Under the pieces are notes generated by a model. It saw only the letters and a list, made by a program, of their open reading frames with translations, did no database searches and was not told the DNA's origin. The translations under genes were made by a program, and so were the position numbers. Positions 18,350-25,933 of a DNA stretch of 36,767 bases are shown here, piece by piece. This stretch comes from Candidatus Sifarchaeum subterraneum (GTDB lineage Archaea > Asgardarchaeota > Sifarchaeia > Sifarchaeales > Sifarchaeaceae), in assembly GCA_016292335.1 (NCBI GenBank), contig JAECRX010000053.1, positions 1-36,767 on the forward strand, given 5' to 3'. How positions within the stretch are numbered: position 1 is the stretch's first letter; every line of letters starts with the position of its first letter.

Positions 18350-18504
18350 GGCTAGACTGAGTGAGTATGTATTATAGAGGTATAAGACATGAGAACTACA
18401 TCAGAGGGGCTACTAGTTATGGGGAAATTGAAAGAATACCTCAACCTTCGGCCAACGGATGAGGTTCGAAAATTAATCGCTATAAATATGGATGTGACTT
18501 GTAT

Positions 18505-19437
18505 ATGTATGCACAATTAGAGACCGCAAATCTTTTACCTGATGACTCAGATAGTTTCCGTGTGGTGGAGGATGGTCATAAATTCAAAAACGAAAGAAAG
18601 AATCATAAGAAGAAAAGAAAAATTAAGAAAATTATTTCTTACTTAAAAAGATTATACCATCCAGAATTTGAACTAAATGGTTTCAGAGTTAATAAAAAAT
18701 TCATAATTTTTGAAAAACCTGGTAAAATAAGGGCTCTTTCCTTTATTGGAATTTATATTCACAGAAATGAGATTTGGAAAATATTAGATATATTAAAAAT
18801 AATTATTGAACAATCAGAACACATTGAATTATCGTTAGAACTCTGCAATGATAATGATAGAATTTTTATTTCTTGCACAGAAGAAGGTGAATACTTAATT
18901 GAAGAAGACAAAAATGACATCTTGAACACTCTTAATAAAAATCTTAACAAAATTCTCTTACATTTATCCAATTTACCTAACAAAGTCATAGTTTTTTCTG
19001 GAGAAGATTTATTCCATGTTTGGAAGAAACTTCTAGGCGGTAATATTAAAGTCGTTGGCCTTACTGATCCTTCCATGGTTAAACTCTTTAATCAGAAAGA
19101 AGAAAAGCAATATATGCTAGTCTTCAGATTAAATACAAATCATGATGTAATAGACATCTTTGAAGATGATTTTAATTCGAATAAATACATACAGATCCTA
19201 TTCAAAAAAAATGCAGACAAACTTTTTTTTACTATTTATCTTTTATTTCGTGATAACGCCCCTTCCCTTTTATTTGATTGTTTGAGAAAAAAAAGTAATG
19301 ATCTTTTTTTTTCAACTGTTGGAAAAAAGAGGACTGTCGTTCGAACTCTCCGAGAAATACTGTTGCGTTCTTTCATACCATTAGAGTGTAATCTTCGCCC
19401 TATGACCGATTCTACCAGAAAAAGTGAAGTAAAATAG
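18505..19437 (+). CDS. Unrecognised 310-aa protein next to orc1/cdc6
   Basis: I do not recognise it. A Lys/Arg-rich stretch (NERKNHKKKRKIKKI) near residues 30-45 is followed by a mixed alpha/beta body with alternating hydrophobic strands ('KVIVFSGEDLFHVW', 'QYMLVFRLN') and a basic C-terminus. No signal peptide or membrane span. TATAAATA at 18481-18488 lies about 20 bases before the ATG, suggesting a leaderless or very short-leader mRNA; a TTG two codons earlier is possible. Position between the tnpB relic and orc1/cdc6, same strand, 275 bases before orc1. A DNA-related role is only a guess from the basic region and location. Confidence 0.7.
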   Translation: MYAQLETANLLPDDSDSFRVVEDGHKFKNERKNHKKKRKIKKIISYLKRLYHPEFELNGFRVNKKFIIFEKPGKIRALSFIGIYIHRNEIWKILDILKIIIEQSEHIELSLELCNDNDRIFISCTEEGEYLIEEDKNDILNTLNKNLNKILLHLSNLPNKVIVFSGEDLFHVWKKLLGGNIKVVGLTDPSMVKLFNQKEEKQYMLVFRLNTNHDVIDIFEDDFNSNKYIQILFKKNADKLFFTIYLLFRDNAPSLLFDCLRKKSNDLFFSTVGKKRTVVRTLREILLRSFIPLECNLRPMTDSTRKSEVK

Positions 19438-19568
19438 CAATTAATTTACTTTACTTACAGCTAAGTCACTCTCCTTTGATATTTAAATAAATATTACAGT
19501 TTAATCAGTTGGTATGGAGTGATTTCGATCTGATAGACAATTTTAGCGAGAAATAGTAGGCAACTACC

Positions 19569-19632
19569 CCGCGATGAATCGCGGAGATTGTAATGTGAGT
19601 GATCATAAAGTGAAAGTTGACTAGGATCACTC
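19569..19632. repeat. Two tandem hairpins upstream of orc1/cdc6
   Basis: CCGCGA (19569-19574), loop TGAA, TCGCGG (19579-19584) is followed by GAGTGATC (19597-19604) pairing with GATCACTC (19625-19632). The local GC content is well above the flanks. The first hairpin resembles IS200/IS605-type ends; alternatively they are leader or origin structures for orc1/cdc6, which starts 80 bases later. Confidence 0.5.
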
Positions 19633-19712
19633 TACGATGGTACGCATTCTTGGATGCTTCGCTATTCCTCTTCTTGATGACCCAAGCAGTTTCCTTCAAA
19701 TGAGGGAGGTTT

Positions 19713-20930
19713 ATGAAAACTAAAAAAAATGTAATTGAAGAAGTATTACGAAAATCCTCTGTTTTTAAGGAAGAAGATAAACTTTCAATTGATTATATAC
19801 CTCCTTATCTACCACACCGAGAAGAAGATCTAAAAAAACTTTCACAATATTTTAGAAGGATTATAGAAAAACCAGGAAGCATTAGTCAGAGAGTCATGAT
19901 CACGGGAGGTGTTGGAACAGGGAAAACAGCTATCTCAAAGCTTTTCGGAAAATTAATGGAAGATGCAGCCATAAAAAGAAACATAAATTTGCATTATTTG
20001 CACATCAATTGCCGAAAAGCCAAAACAAACTCAATGATTCTTAAATACATCATTAGAAAATTCAATCCAAGAATACCCGAGCGAGGGTTTTCAAAAGAAG
20101 AACTTCTATTTATGTTTGAAGAAATTATAAAGACTAGGGATGCGTATTTAATTATTGCACTTGATGAACTTGACTTTTTACTCAAAAAAAGTGGATCTGA
20201 CATAATATATGACCTCACGAGATTGGGAGATGAGAAATTAAATTGTCCGCAAAGACTTTCTCTCATAGTAATAGTACGAGATACAGCTTTTAGATCGGGA
20301 GTGGATTTAAGCACATTAAGCACTCTCCAGCATAATATCATAAATCTAGAAAAATACACGACCTATCAATTAAAAGAAATCCTCAGATATCGAATAAAAG
20401 AGGCATTTTATGAGAATACAGCTTCAGAAGAAGCCGTTAATCTGATTGCTGATATCTCCGCAGAATGGGGGGACGCAAGATATGCAATTGAGCTTTTATG
20501 GAGAGCAGGAAAATATGTAGATATGGAACAGCAATTCATTATTCATCCCGAACATGTTCGAAAGGCAAAAGCGGACACACATCCATCCGTGAGGCGTGAA
20601 ATACTCCGTGATATTTCGCTGCATCATAATCTATTACTGTTAGCAATATCTCGGCAATTAAGAATTAGTCAAGCAGCATACGCTACGATGGGAGAAACAA
20701 AAGAAAAATACAATATTATTTGTGAAGAATACGGAGAAAAACCTAAAAAACACACACAAATATGGGAATATATCCAGGACCTTGAAAATTACACTATAAT
20801 TAGTACCAAGATTTCTGGATCGGGGGTTAGAGGTAAAACAACTTTAATTGGATTACCAGATGTTCCAACTTCTGTTCTTGAGCAAGAAATAATTGAATTC
20901 TTAGAGGAAAAAAAATATGACTATGAGTGA
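19713..20930 (+). CDS. Orc1/Cdc6 replication initiator
   Basis: 405-aa AAA+ protein that marks and melts the replication origin and helps load MCM. N-terminal 'YIPPYLPHREEDLKKL' is the Orc1/Cdc6 lead-in. Walker A GGVGTGKT is at residues 65-72, 'HINCRKAKT' follows, and Walker B LIIALDELD is near 146-154. Sensor-2 region 'WGDARYAIELLWRAG' and a C-terminal winged-helix region (~300-400) complete the family layout. ATG start with GAGGGAGGT immediately upstream. The gene downstream overlaps it by 14 bases. It may not be the only Orc1/Cdc6 paralogue in the genome; presence here suggests an origin nearby, but I found no convincing repeated origin-recognition boxes. Confidence 0.93.
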   Translation: MKTKKNVIEEVLRKSSVFKEEDKLSIDYIPPYLPHREEDLKKLSQYFRRIIEKPGSISQRVMITGGVGTGKTAISKLFGKLMEDAAIKRNINLHYLHINCRKAKTNSMILKYIIRKFNPRIPERGFSKEELLFMFEEIIKTRDAYLIIALDELDFLLKKSGSDIIYDLTRLGDEKLNCPQRLSLIVIVRDTAFRSGVDLSTLSTLQHNIINLEKYTTYQLKEILRYRIKEAFYENTASEEAVNLIADISAEWGDARYAIELLWRAGKYVDMEQQFIIHPEHVRKAKADTHPSVRREILRDISLHHNLLLLAISRQLRISQAAYATMGETKEKYNIICEEYGEKPKKHTQIWEYIQDLENYTIISTKISGSGVRGKTTLIGLPDVPTSVLEQEIIEFLEEKKYDYE

Positions 20931-21261
20931 TAAAATACACAAAAAATCAGATAAAATGGACATTATAATGGATTTAGAGGGGAAAATAAAGACCCGAAAA
21001 AAAAATATTGAAGATATTCTCTCTTCAAAAGGTAAAGTGAAAATTTTAAAGGTTCTTGCCCAAATGGGAGAACTAAACATTTCAGGAATTGCAAAGAGAT
21101 CAGGATTAAATCACAGCACTGCCAGGCAACATTTAAAATTCTTAGAAGAAGCAGGAATTGTTCAGGAAAAAGTTTTTGGAAGAATTCGAATTTATAGATA
21201 TAAAAGTGAGAATTTTAGGGCTAGAGCACTAAAGAAGCTGTTTGATTTATGGGAAGCTTAA
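20917..21261 (+). CDS. ArsR-like winged-helix protein coupled to orc1/cdc6
   Basis: 114-aa protein with a charged N-terminal helix and a winged-helix DNA-binding domain: 'SSKGKVKILKVLAQMGELNI' then 'SGIAKRSGLNHSTARQHLKF' as the recognition helix and 'LEEAGIVQEK...GRIRIYRY' as the wing. No metal-binding cysteines of the classic ArsR sensors. The ATG (20917, or 20923) lies inside the last codons of orc1/cdc6, overlapping by 14 bases, so translation is likely coupled; GAGG at 20904-20907 serves as its ribosome site. It could repress the orc1 operon or bind the origin, as winged-helix initiators do elsewhere in archaea. Both are inference. Confidence 0.8.
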   Translation: MTMSDKIHKKSDKMDIIMDLEGKIKTRKKNIEDILSSKGKVKILKVLAQMGELNISGIAKRSGLNHSTARQHLKFLEEAGIVQEKVFGRIRIYRYKSENFRARALKKLFDLWEA

Positions 21262-21394
21262 ATTTGGTAATTAAGCTCGCGATCAAGAGTCAGAACGCTA
21301 AAAAATCTCTGTATACTGAATTAATTGAGTTAATAATCACTTAACTGTCAATAACCGCGCGAAAGTATGTTAAGAAAGTTCTATACTAATTTTC

Positions 21395-23188
21395 CTACTG
21401 ATGTTCCCTTTTTGTTATATAATAAAATTCTCCTATCTCTTTTTGCTCTCTGTCCAATCTTGAATTGAGTTTATTTACTCTAGGCCGTCCAGATTTTAAA
21501 TCTCTTCTAAATGTTACATTCATACTCTTTAGAAAATTATTCATCCCGTTTCTAAGATCAATAGGCGGATAGACGCGGCCTTCTATTCCGGGTTTTCCCT
21601 CAAAGACCATTAAACTATCTGAAATAAAGTCTTGAGCAACTATATCATGTTCGACAACAAACGCAGCTGCCTTTCTTGTTTCGATTATCTTTTTGATTGT
21701 TCTTGCTACTTCAAGTCTCTGTTCGATGTCAAGATAGGCACTTGGTTCATCAAGTAAATACAAATCTGCCTGCCTTCCGAGACAAAGCCCAATGCTGACA
21801 CGTTGAAGTTCTCCACCGGATAAAGTATCCACCTGTTGGTCAAATAATTTATCTAAGCCTAATGGGCGGATTACATCCGATTTAAACCAGCTAGCTCTAA
21901 AAACTCTTCCAATAGTCTTTAGGAATAACATCCTGACATTACCTTCAAAACTTGGAGATATATACTGAGGTTTATAACTTACTTTTATGTCATTATTTTG
22001 AATTTCTTCCTCATCCGGTTCAATTAAACCTGCCAATATCTTCACAAAAGTTGTTTTTCCGATTCCATTAGGCCCTAAGATTCCAATAACTTCTCCTCTA
22101 TGTATTTCTCCACCATTCACTTCCAAAGAGAAACCATCAAATGATTTATTCATCTTTCCAAATTCTATAATAACTTCTTCACTTGCCCAATCACTTGGGG
22201 TAGGAAGAGCATGAAATGTTATGCTTTCTGGTCTGAACCTCATATTTTCATCAGGAAGAAATCCATCAAGGTATATGTTGATGCCTTCTCTCACACTATG
22301 AGGATGGGAAATAATTCCATAAACACCTGGAACTCCATAAAATATACACACATGATCGGATAGATAATCAAGAATAGCAAGATCATGCTCAACGCAAACT
22401 ACTGTTTTTTCTTCTTTAACCAAGTTCCGAATAACTTTTGCCACTTTCAGTCTTTGATAAATATCTAAATAGCTGGAAGGTTCATCAAATAAATAAATAT
22501 CCGCATCTCTCGCCACTACAGCAGTGATGGCCACTCTTTGAAGTTCTCCACCAGAAAGCACATTTAAAGCTCTATCCAAAACTTCATTCAACTCTAGAAT
22601 ATCTACAAGATCTTTTGCTAATCCTCTTTCATCAACTTTGTCTAGAAGATCTTCTACAACGCCTTTTGCAATTTTTGGAATCTTATCAACATATTGTGGT
22701 TTATGAACCACTTTTAGCTCCTCTTGAGCCATTCTTTCAAAAAAGGGTTGAAGACCTGATCCCCGAAAAAACCTGATGATCTCTGACCAATCAGGAGGAG
22801 ATTCAAAGTTTCCTAAATTTGGTTGTATCCTGCCGGCTAAAATTTCGAGTGCAGTTGTTTTTCCAGTTCCATTTTGCCCAATTAAGCCAGTTACAACTCC
22901 TGGCTTTGGTATCGGCAGGCGGAAAAGTTTAAAAGAATTGAAACTGAATTGATGAGAAACATCTTTATCCAGTTCTTCAGGGAGATTTTCTATATGGATG
23001 GCGGTATAGGGGCACTTTTTGATGCAGATGCCACAGCCTGAACAGATGTTTTCAACAATTCTAGGATAAATAGAATCCTCAAAAGTGACAGTTTCATCAC
23101 CAGCTCTAACACGTGGGCAAAATCTTTGACACTCATGAGTGCAATCCTTTGGCTTACATCTATCTCTGTCTAAGACTGCAATCCGCAT
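21395..23188 (-). CDS. ABCE1/Rli1 ribosome recycling ATPase
   Basis: 597-aa ABCE1, which splits terminated ribosomes into subunits together with aPelota or aRF1. N-terminal iron-sulfur domain: cysteines at 11, 16, 20, 24 and at 49, 52, 55, 59 in ferredoxin-like spacing. First ATPase site: Walker A GQNGTGKT at 104-111, signature LSGGELQRV at 211-219. Second: GPNGIGKT at 372-379 and LSGGELQRV at 456-464. The hinge and the helix-loop-helix insertion between Walker A and the first signature are present, so it is full length. Convergent with the winged-helix gene. Upstream (23189-23533) there is an AT-rich gap with no supported gene, probably holding its promoter. Confidence 0.98.
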   Translation of the reverse strand: MRIAVLDRDRCKPKDCTHECQRFCPRVRAGDETVTFEDSIYPRIVENICSGCGICIKKCPYTAIHIENLPEELDKDVSHQFSFNSFKLFRLPIPKPGVVTGLIGQNGTGKTTALEILAGRIQPNLGNFESPPDWSEIIRFFRGSGLQPFFERMAQEELKVVHKPQYVDKIPKIAKGVVEDLLDKVDERGLAKDLVDILELNEVLDRALNVLSGGELQRVAITAVVARDADIYLFDEPSSYLDIYQRLKVAKVIRNLVKEEKTVVCVEHDLAILDYLSDHVCIFYGVPGVYGIISHPHSVREGINIYLDGFLPDENMRFRPESITFHALPTPSDWASEEVIIEFGKMNKSFDGFSLEVNGGEIHRGEVIGILGPNGIGKTTFVKILAGLIEPDEEEIQNNDIKVSYKPQYISPSFEGNVRMLFLKTIGRVFRASWFKSDVIRPLGLDKLFDQQVDTLSGGELQRVSIGLCLGRQADLYLLDEPSAYLDIEQRLEVARTIKKIIETRKAAAFVVEHDIVAQDFISDSLMVFEGKPGIEGRVYPPIDLRNGMNNFLKSMNVTFRRDLKSGRPRVNKLNSRLDREQKEIGEFYYITKREHQ

Positions 23189-23533
23189 CTATTCTTCACC
23201 ATTCAAGCACATATCTTCATGAGACTAAAAAAAGCAAGATATAAATTAGTGTTCCCCCATGTCAACCTTTAACTTAGAAATTTAAAAATTTTAAGTCTTG
23301 AACATTTGATCAATTAAGTAGAAAAATTCTCCTTTTCTCTGTAGAGGTTTGCAACTTCCTCTCCACTTTATTATTGAGATAGATAGTTTCAATTTGTTTT
23401 TTCCCTTTTCTTACCCTAATCATTAACGCTGGACAATTGAGGGTTGAACAGTTATAGTTTAAAATTGGGATTTTTAAATGATAGAAAAACAGATAAAGTA
23501 AAAATTAATAGAGTCTTTCTGCTTCTGTTACCC

Positions 23534-23689
23534 TTATTTTGGCTTTTTCATTCTCACTAATTCGGCAGTTAACAGTAAAATTGCACTAATCAGGCCTGGG
23601 TCTTTTTTCGCTAAATCTTCTGCCTCTCTTATTAGAAGCTGAGCCAATGCTTTCCATTTTGAAAGAATGTCAATATATTCTGTTGCCAT
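23534..23689 (-). CDS. 51-aa small protein with strong ribosome-binding site
   Basis: ATG to TAA frame of 51 codons beginning Met-Ala-Thr-Glu-Tyr-Ile-Asp. It is preceded by AGAGGAGGT, the best Shine-Dalgarno sequence in this part of the window, about 11 bases before the ATG. The product looks like two amphipathic helices ('ILSKWKALAQLLIREAEDLA' and 'PGLISAILLLTAELVRMKK'), no signal peptide, no cysteines. I do not recognise a family. It lies between the TRAP-beta-like gene (77 bases upstream) and ABCE1 on the same strand and could be co-transcribed with the former. Confidence 0.65.
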   Translation of the reverse strand: MATEYIDILSKWKALAQLLIREAEDLAKKDPGLISAILLLTAELVRMKKPK

Positions 23690-23766
23690 GTTTAATTAAT
23701 ACCTCCTCTTGTTAATTTTCAACTTTTTTTTTAATGCTTTTTCTCTTATAAAACACATCAAGAGGT

Positions 23767-24303
23767 TTAGGATCTGAGTTTTGTTAGAACAAATCCGATA
23801 ATAATTCCACAAATCGGCAAAATATAAACTCCCAGGAAAATTGGAAGGGTGGCTTCTATTGTTCCCTCTGGTGGTTTCCAAGTTTTCTCTCTGACTCTTA
23901 TTTCCACCTCGTTGGATTCAACTACTTCCCCTTTTGCATATGTAACATTCGCTTTCTCAAGTGTGAATTTCCCCTTTTCTTTTGCCAACAAACGATACTC
24001 ATGGATAAGAGATTCATGACCTTCTAGAACGGTCCAATTAGCAGTTAATGATCCGTTTACTAAATCGAATTCGGCTGGTTTAGAGTCTTTTAAGATCAAG
24101 TTGTGTATAGCGTCTTCTCCATTGTTTTCGATGATAATCGAAACAATTAGTTCATCTTCAACATGAATTTCAATTTCACTAGTAATCTTTGTTAAGTTAA
24201 TTGAAGAATGTCCTTTTCCAATGAGTGTCTTAGCAGGAGTAGTGAAATTAACTATAAGTAGCAGTAAAAACATCAAAATAAAAAGAAACAATGGTCTCTT
24301 CAT
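23767..24303 (-). CDS. TRAP-beta-like membrane-anchored protein
   Basis: 178-aa protein with an N-terminal signal peptide (KRPLFLFILMFLLLLIVNF), one extracytoplasmic beta-sandwich domain (~30-135), a C-terminal membrane span (TLPIFLGVYILPICGIIIGF) and a short basic tail. The domain pattern 'EDELIVSIIIENNGEDAIHN' then 'EFDLVNGSLTANW' then 'GKFTLEKANVTYA' parallels the lumenal domain of eukaryotic translocon-associated protein beta (SSR2), as do size and topology. The more general DUF11/CARDB adhesion-type domain is the main alternative. If TRAP-like, it would assist Sec-dependent secretion or membrane insertion. ATG chosen at 24303 because GGTGA precedes it and the signal peptide then starts properly; the frame is open 26 codons further upstream. 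No Sec or glycosylation genes are nearby. Confidence 0.75.
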   Translation of the reverse strand: MKRPLFLFILMFLLLLIVNFTTPAKTLIGKGHSSINLTKITSEIEIHVEDELIVSIIIENNGEDAIHNLILKDSKPAEFDLVNGSLTANWTVLEGHESLIHEYRLLAKEKGKFTLEKANVTYAKGEVVESNEVEIRVREKTWKPPEGTIEATLPIFLGVYILPICGIIIGFVLTKLRS

Positions 24304-24519
24304 GTTCACCACTTTTATCTTCGAGTTGACTTTTAAACTGAATTCCATATGAAATGTGATCTTGATTGTGTAGGGAAGCATCTTTACCTATAGAGGTTTC
24401 ACATTTTGTGGGATTTTGATAAAAAAATAGGTTGATTTATTTAAATTTGATTCTTTTTGTGTATGAAGTACTGGGAAATAAATCAAGAAGCTGTGGCGCC
24501 GCCGGACGGACTCGAACCG

Positions 24520-24550
24520 TTTCAGCAGTTGAAGGAAGGATCCGTCAACC
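24520..24550 (-). other. tRNA-Asn intron 3 (T stem, 31 nt)
   Basis: Splits the 5' strand of the T stem between GA and CGG. The intron carries its own 5-6 bp stem, GTTGA with TCAAC. The boundary could slide by one base because A is repeated. Confidence 0.75.
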
Positions 24551-24563
24551 TCGACCAACGGGT

Positions 24564-24587
24564 GCCTGCTGTGGCCAAATCAAATAT
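24564..24587 (-). other. tRNA-Asn intron 2 (position 37/38, 24 nt)
   Basis: At the canonical archaeal intron site, one base 3' of the anticodon. GCTGT (exon side) pairs with ACAGC in the intron, consistent with a bulge-helix-bulge. Confidence 0.82.
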
Positions 24588-24602
24588 TAACAGCCCGTCG
24601 CT

Positions 24603-24617
24603 TTAGGTGTTCTCGCG
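24603..24617 (-). other. tRNA-Asn intron 1 (D stem, 15 nt)
   Basis: Separates G22 from A23 of the D stem. Removing it restores GAGC to pair with GCTC. Local pairing AGGT (exon) with ACCT (intron) could form a relaxed bulge-helix-bulge for the splicing endonuclease. Confidence 0.7.
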
Positions 24618-24639
24618 CTACCTACTGAGCTACGGCGGC

Positions 24640-24810
24640 ATAGCATTAAGCTTTTGAAAAAATACAGTTTTAAGATTTTTTTGGTCTATACAAGCGAACT
24701 ACTCGATAGCAGGACAGCAAGCTTCCTGCATCACCGTCGGTGAACTCAGACAGGCCTCACGTCCCGTGGTTCCTGCAGTAGGGTAGATCAACCGAAAAGA
24801 TTTAGATGAT
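24640..24810. other. Gene-free spacer upstream of tRNA-Asn
   Basis: First part of the ~495-base gap that runs to rio1 at 25136 (the rest is the dispersed element and AT-rich promoter sequence). The 24690-24790 stretch is conspicuously richer in GC and contains possible hairpin arms (GCAGGA / TCCTGC repeated). No open frame; it may be a mobile-element relic, but I could not identify it. Confidence 0.45.
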
Positions 24811-24889
24811 GAACGTTTAAAAACGTTACTGAAAAACGCGATTCAACACACATACAAGCCGATATGTCTCCTCGCTCGATATTTATAAA
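24811..24889 (+). repeat. 79-nt dispersed element, copy A, ending in a TATA box
   Basis: Ungapped partner of 7362-7440 (61 of 79 matches by hand). It lies on the same strand, about 250 bases before the rio1 start. It begins with AACGTTTAAAAACGTT, a self-complementary stretch that copy B does not preserve. Confidence 0.7.
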
Positions 24890-25135
24890 TCTATTTAATC
24901 AAGATAGATTATCAGTAAAAACATTTTTAGGTTTCTATCTATAATTTTTAGTACGAAAATATTATTGTCTTAATTACCTTTTTATATGAAGTACACATTG
25001 TTCTACAGAACAGAATAATTTACTTTAGTGAACAGAATCTCAATTTTAATATGTTCGATTTTTAGAATCAGTTTTTTAAAAAAGAATAAAAAATATACAC
25101 CCATCCAGTTTCTCTTAGGAAAGGAGAATCATCAT

Positions 25136-25933
25136 ATGAAAGATAAATGGGATAAAATTAAAAAGCTCAAAAAAATTGATGAGAATCTTGACAAGATGAG
25201 GATTAAAGAGAAGAGAAGTGAAGATTTTAGTGTAGTTGAGTCCGTCTTTGATAAATCAACGTTGATGACACTGTATTCCCTCCATCGGATTATTGATACT
25301 CTTCATGGGGTTGTCAGCACTGGAAAAGAAGCAAATGTTTATCACGCCTTAGATCATGAAGGAAAGGAACTTGCCGTAAAAATTTACAGAACAGTTAGTT
25401 CTGAGTTTGTAAAAAAGGGAATGTTGCCTTATATTCATGGAGATCCTCGATTCAAAAGAGTTCGTCACGATACTCGATCTCTTATATTCTCATGGGCAGA
25501 GAAAGAATTTAAGAATTTAAGTTTGGCGAAATCCGTTGGTGTCAGAGTCCCAGAGCCAATTATAGTTAGAAAAAACATTCTTATCATGGAATTTATTGGA
25601 GAAGATGGTATAGCTGCACCAAGGTTAAAAGATGTTATTCCTGATGATCCCAACTCCGTTTTCAAAATTATTTTTGACGCAATGATTGTTTTATTTCAAA
25701 AAGCAAATTTGATACATGCCGATTTGAGCGAATACAATATTCTTATGTGGGACGAACCAGTTATTATTGACATATCGCAGGCTGTTTTAAAAGAACATCC
25801 GATGGCTTTGAAATTCCTTTATAGAGATTTGCGAAATATAATCAGGTTCTTTTCTCTTCTTGGTGTGAATTGTCCCTCTGTTGAAAAATCTTATTATGAA
25901 ATCACTGGGGAGGAGCCTATATATGAGTATTGA
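25136..25933 (+). CDS. rio1: RIO1-family serine kinase/ATPase
   Basis: 265-aa RIO1 kinase, needed for small-subunit maturation. ATP-binding loop STGKEANVYHA at residues 61-71, lysine in AVKIYR at 80-85, hinge 'LIMEFIG', catalytic loop HADLSEYNIL at 194-203 and metal motif IDISQAV at 211-217, the RIO1-type form. Start ATG has AGGAAAGGAG nine bases upstream; the frame stays open 36 codons further but without a ribosome site or family similarity. The KH gene starts 11 bases before its stop codon, so the two are translated together. The pair RIO1-KH is a common archaeal arrangement. Confidence 0.96.
   Translation: MKDKWDKIKKLKKIDENLDKMRIKEKRSEDFSVVESVFDKSTLMTLYSLHRIIDTLHGVVSTGKEANVYHALDHEGKELAVKIYRTVSSEFVKKGMLPYIHGDPRFKRVRHDTRSLIFSWAEKEFKNLSLAKSVGVRVPEPIIVRKNILIMEFIGEDGIAAPRLKDVIPDDPNSVFKIIFDAMIVLFQKANLIHADLSEYNILMWDEPVIIDISQAVLKEHPMALKFLYRDLRNIIRFFSLLGVNCPSVEKSYYEITGEEPIYEY

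Larger units (their letters stand above)
24494..24639 (-). tRNA. tRNA-Asn(GUU) with three introns
   Basis: Reading the minus strand, the acceptor strand GCCGCCG (24639-24633) pairs perfectly with CGGCGGC (24504-24498), followed by discriminator G and an encoded CCA (24496-24494). The cloverleaf only closes if three segments are removed: 15 nt in the D stem, 24 nt at the classical 37/38 position and 31 nt in the T stem. The remaining 76 nt give D stem GCTC/GAGC, anticodon stem ACGGG/CCCGT with loop CTGTTAA (anticodon GTT), variable loop TGGTC, and T stem GACGG/CCGTC with loop TTCGAGT, all without mismatches. This is a normal archaeal tRNA-Asn. Exact splice sites may shift by a base or two where bases repeat. 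Confidence 0.88.

Noticed and set aside
24804..24834. GATGATGA ... CTGA resembling boxes C and D of an sRNA
   Set aside because: No C'/D' pair, spacer is a self-complementary AT stretch, and the second repeat copy lacks the C box.
25028..25135. 36-codon upstream extension of RIO1
   Set aside because: A strong ribosome site precedes the ATG at 25136 and the extension is hydrophobic/AT-derived without family match.
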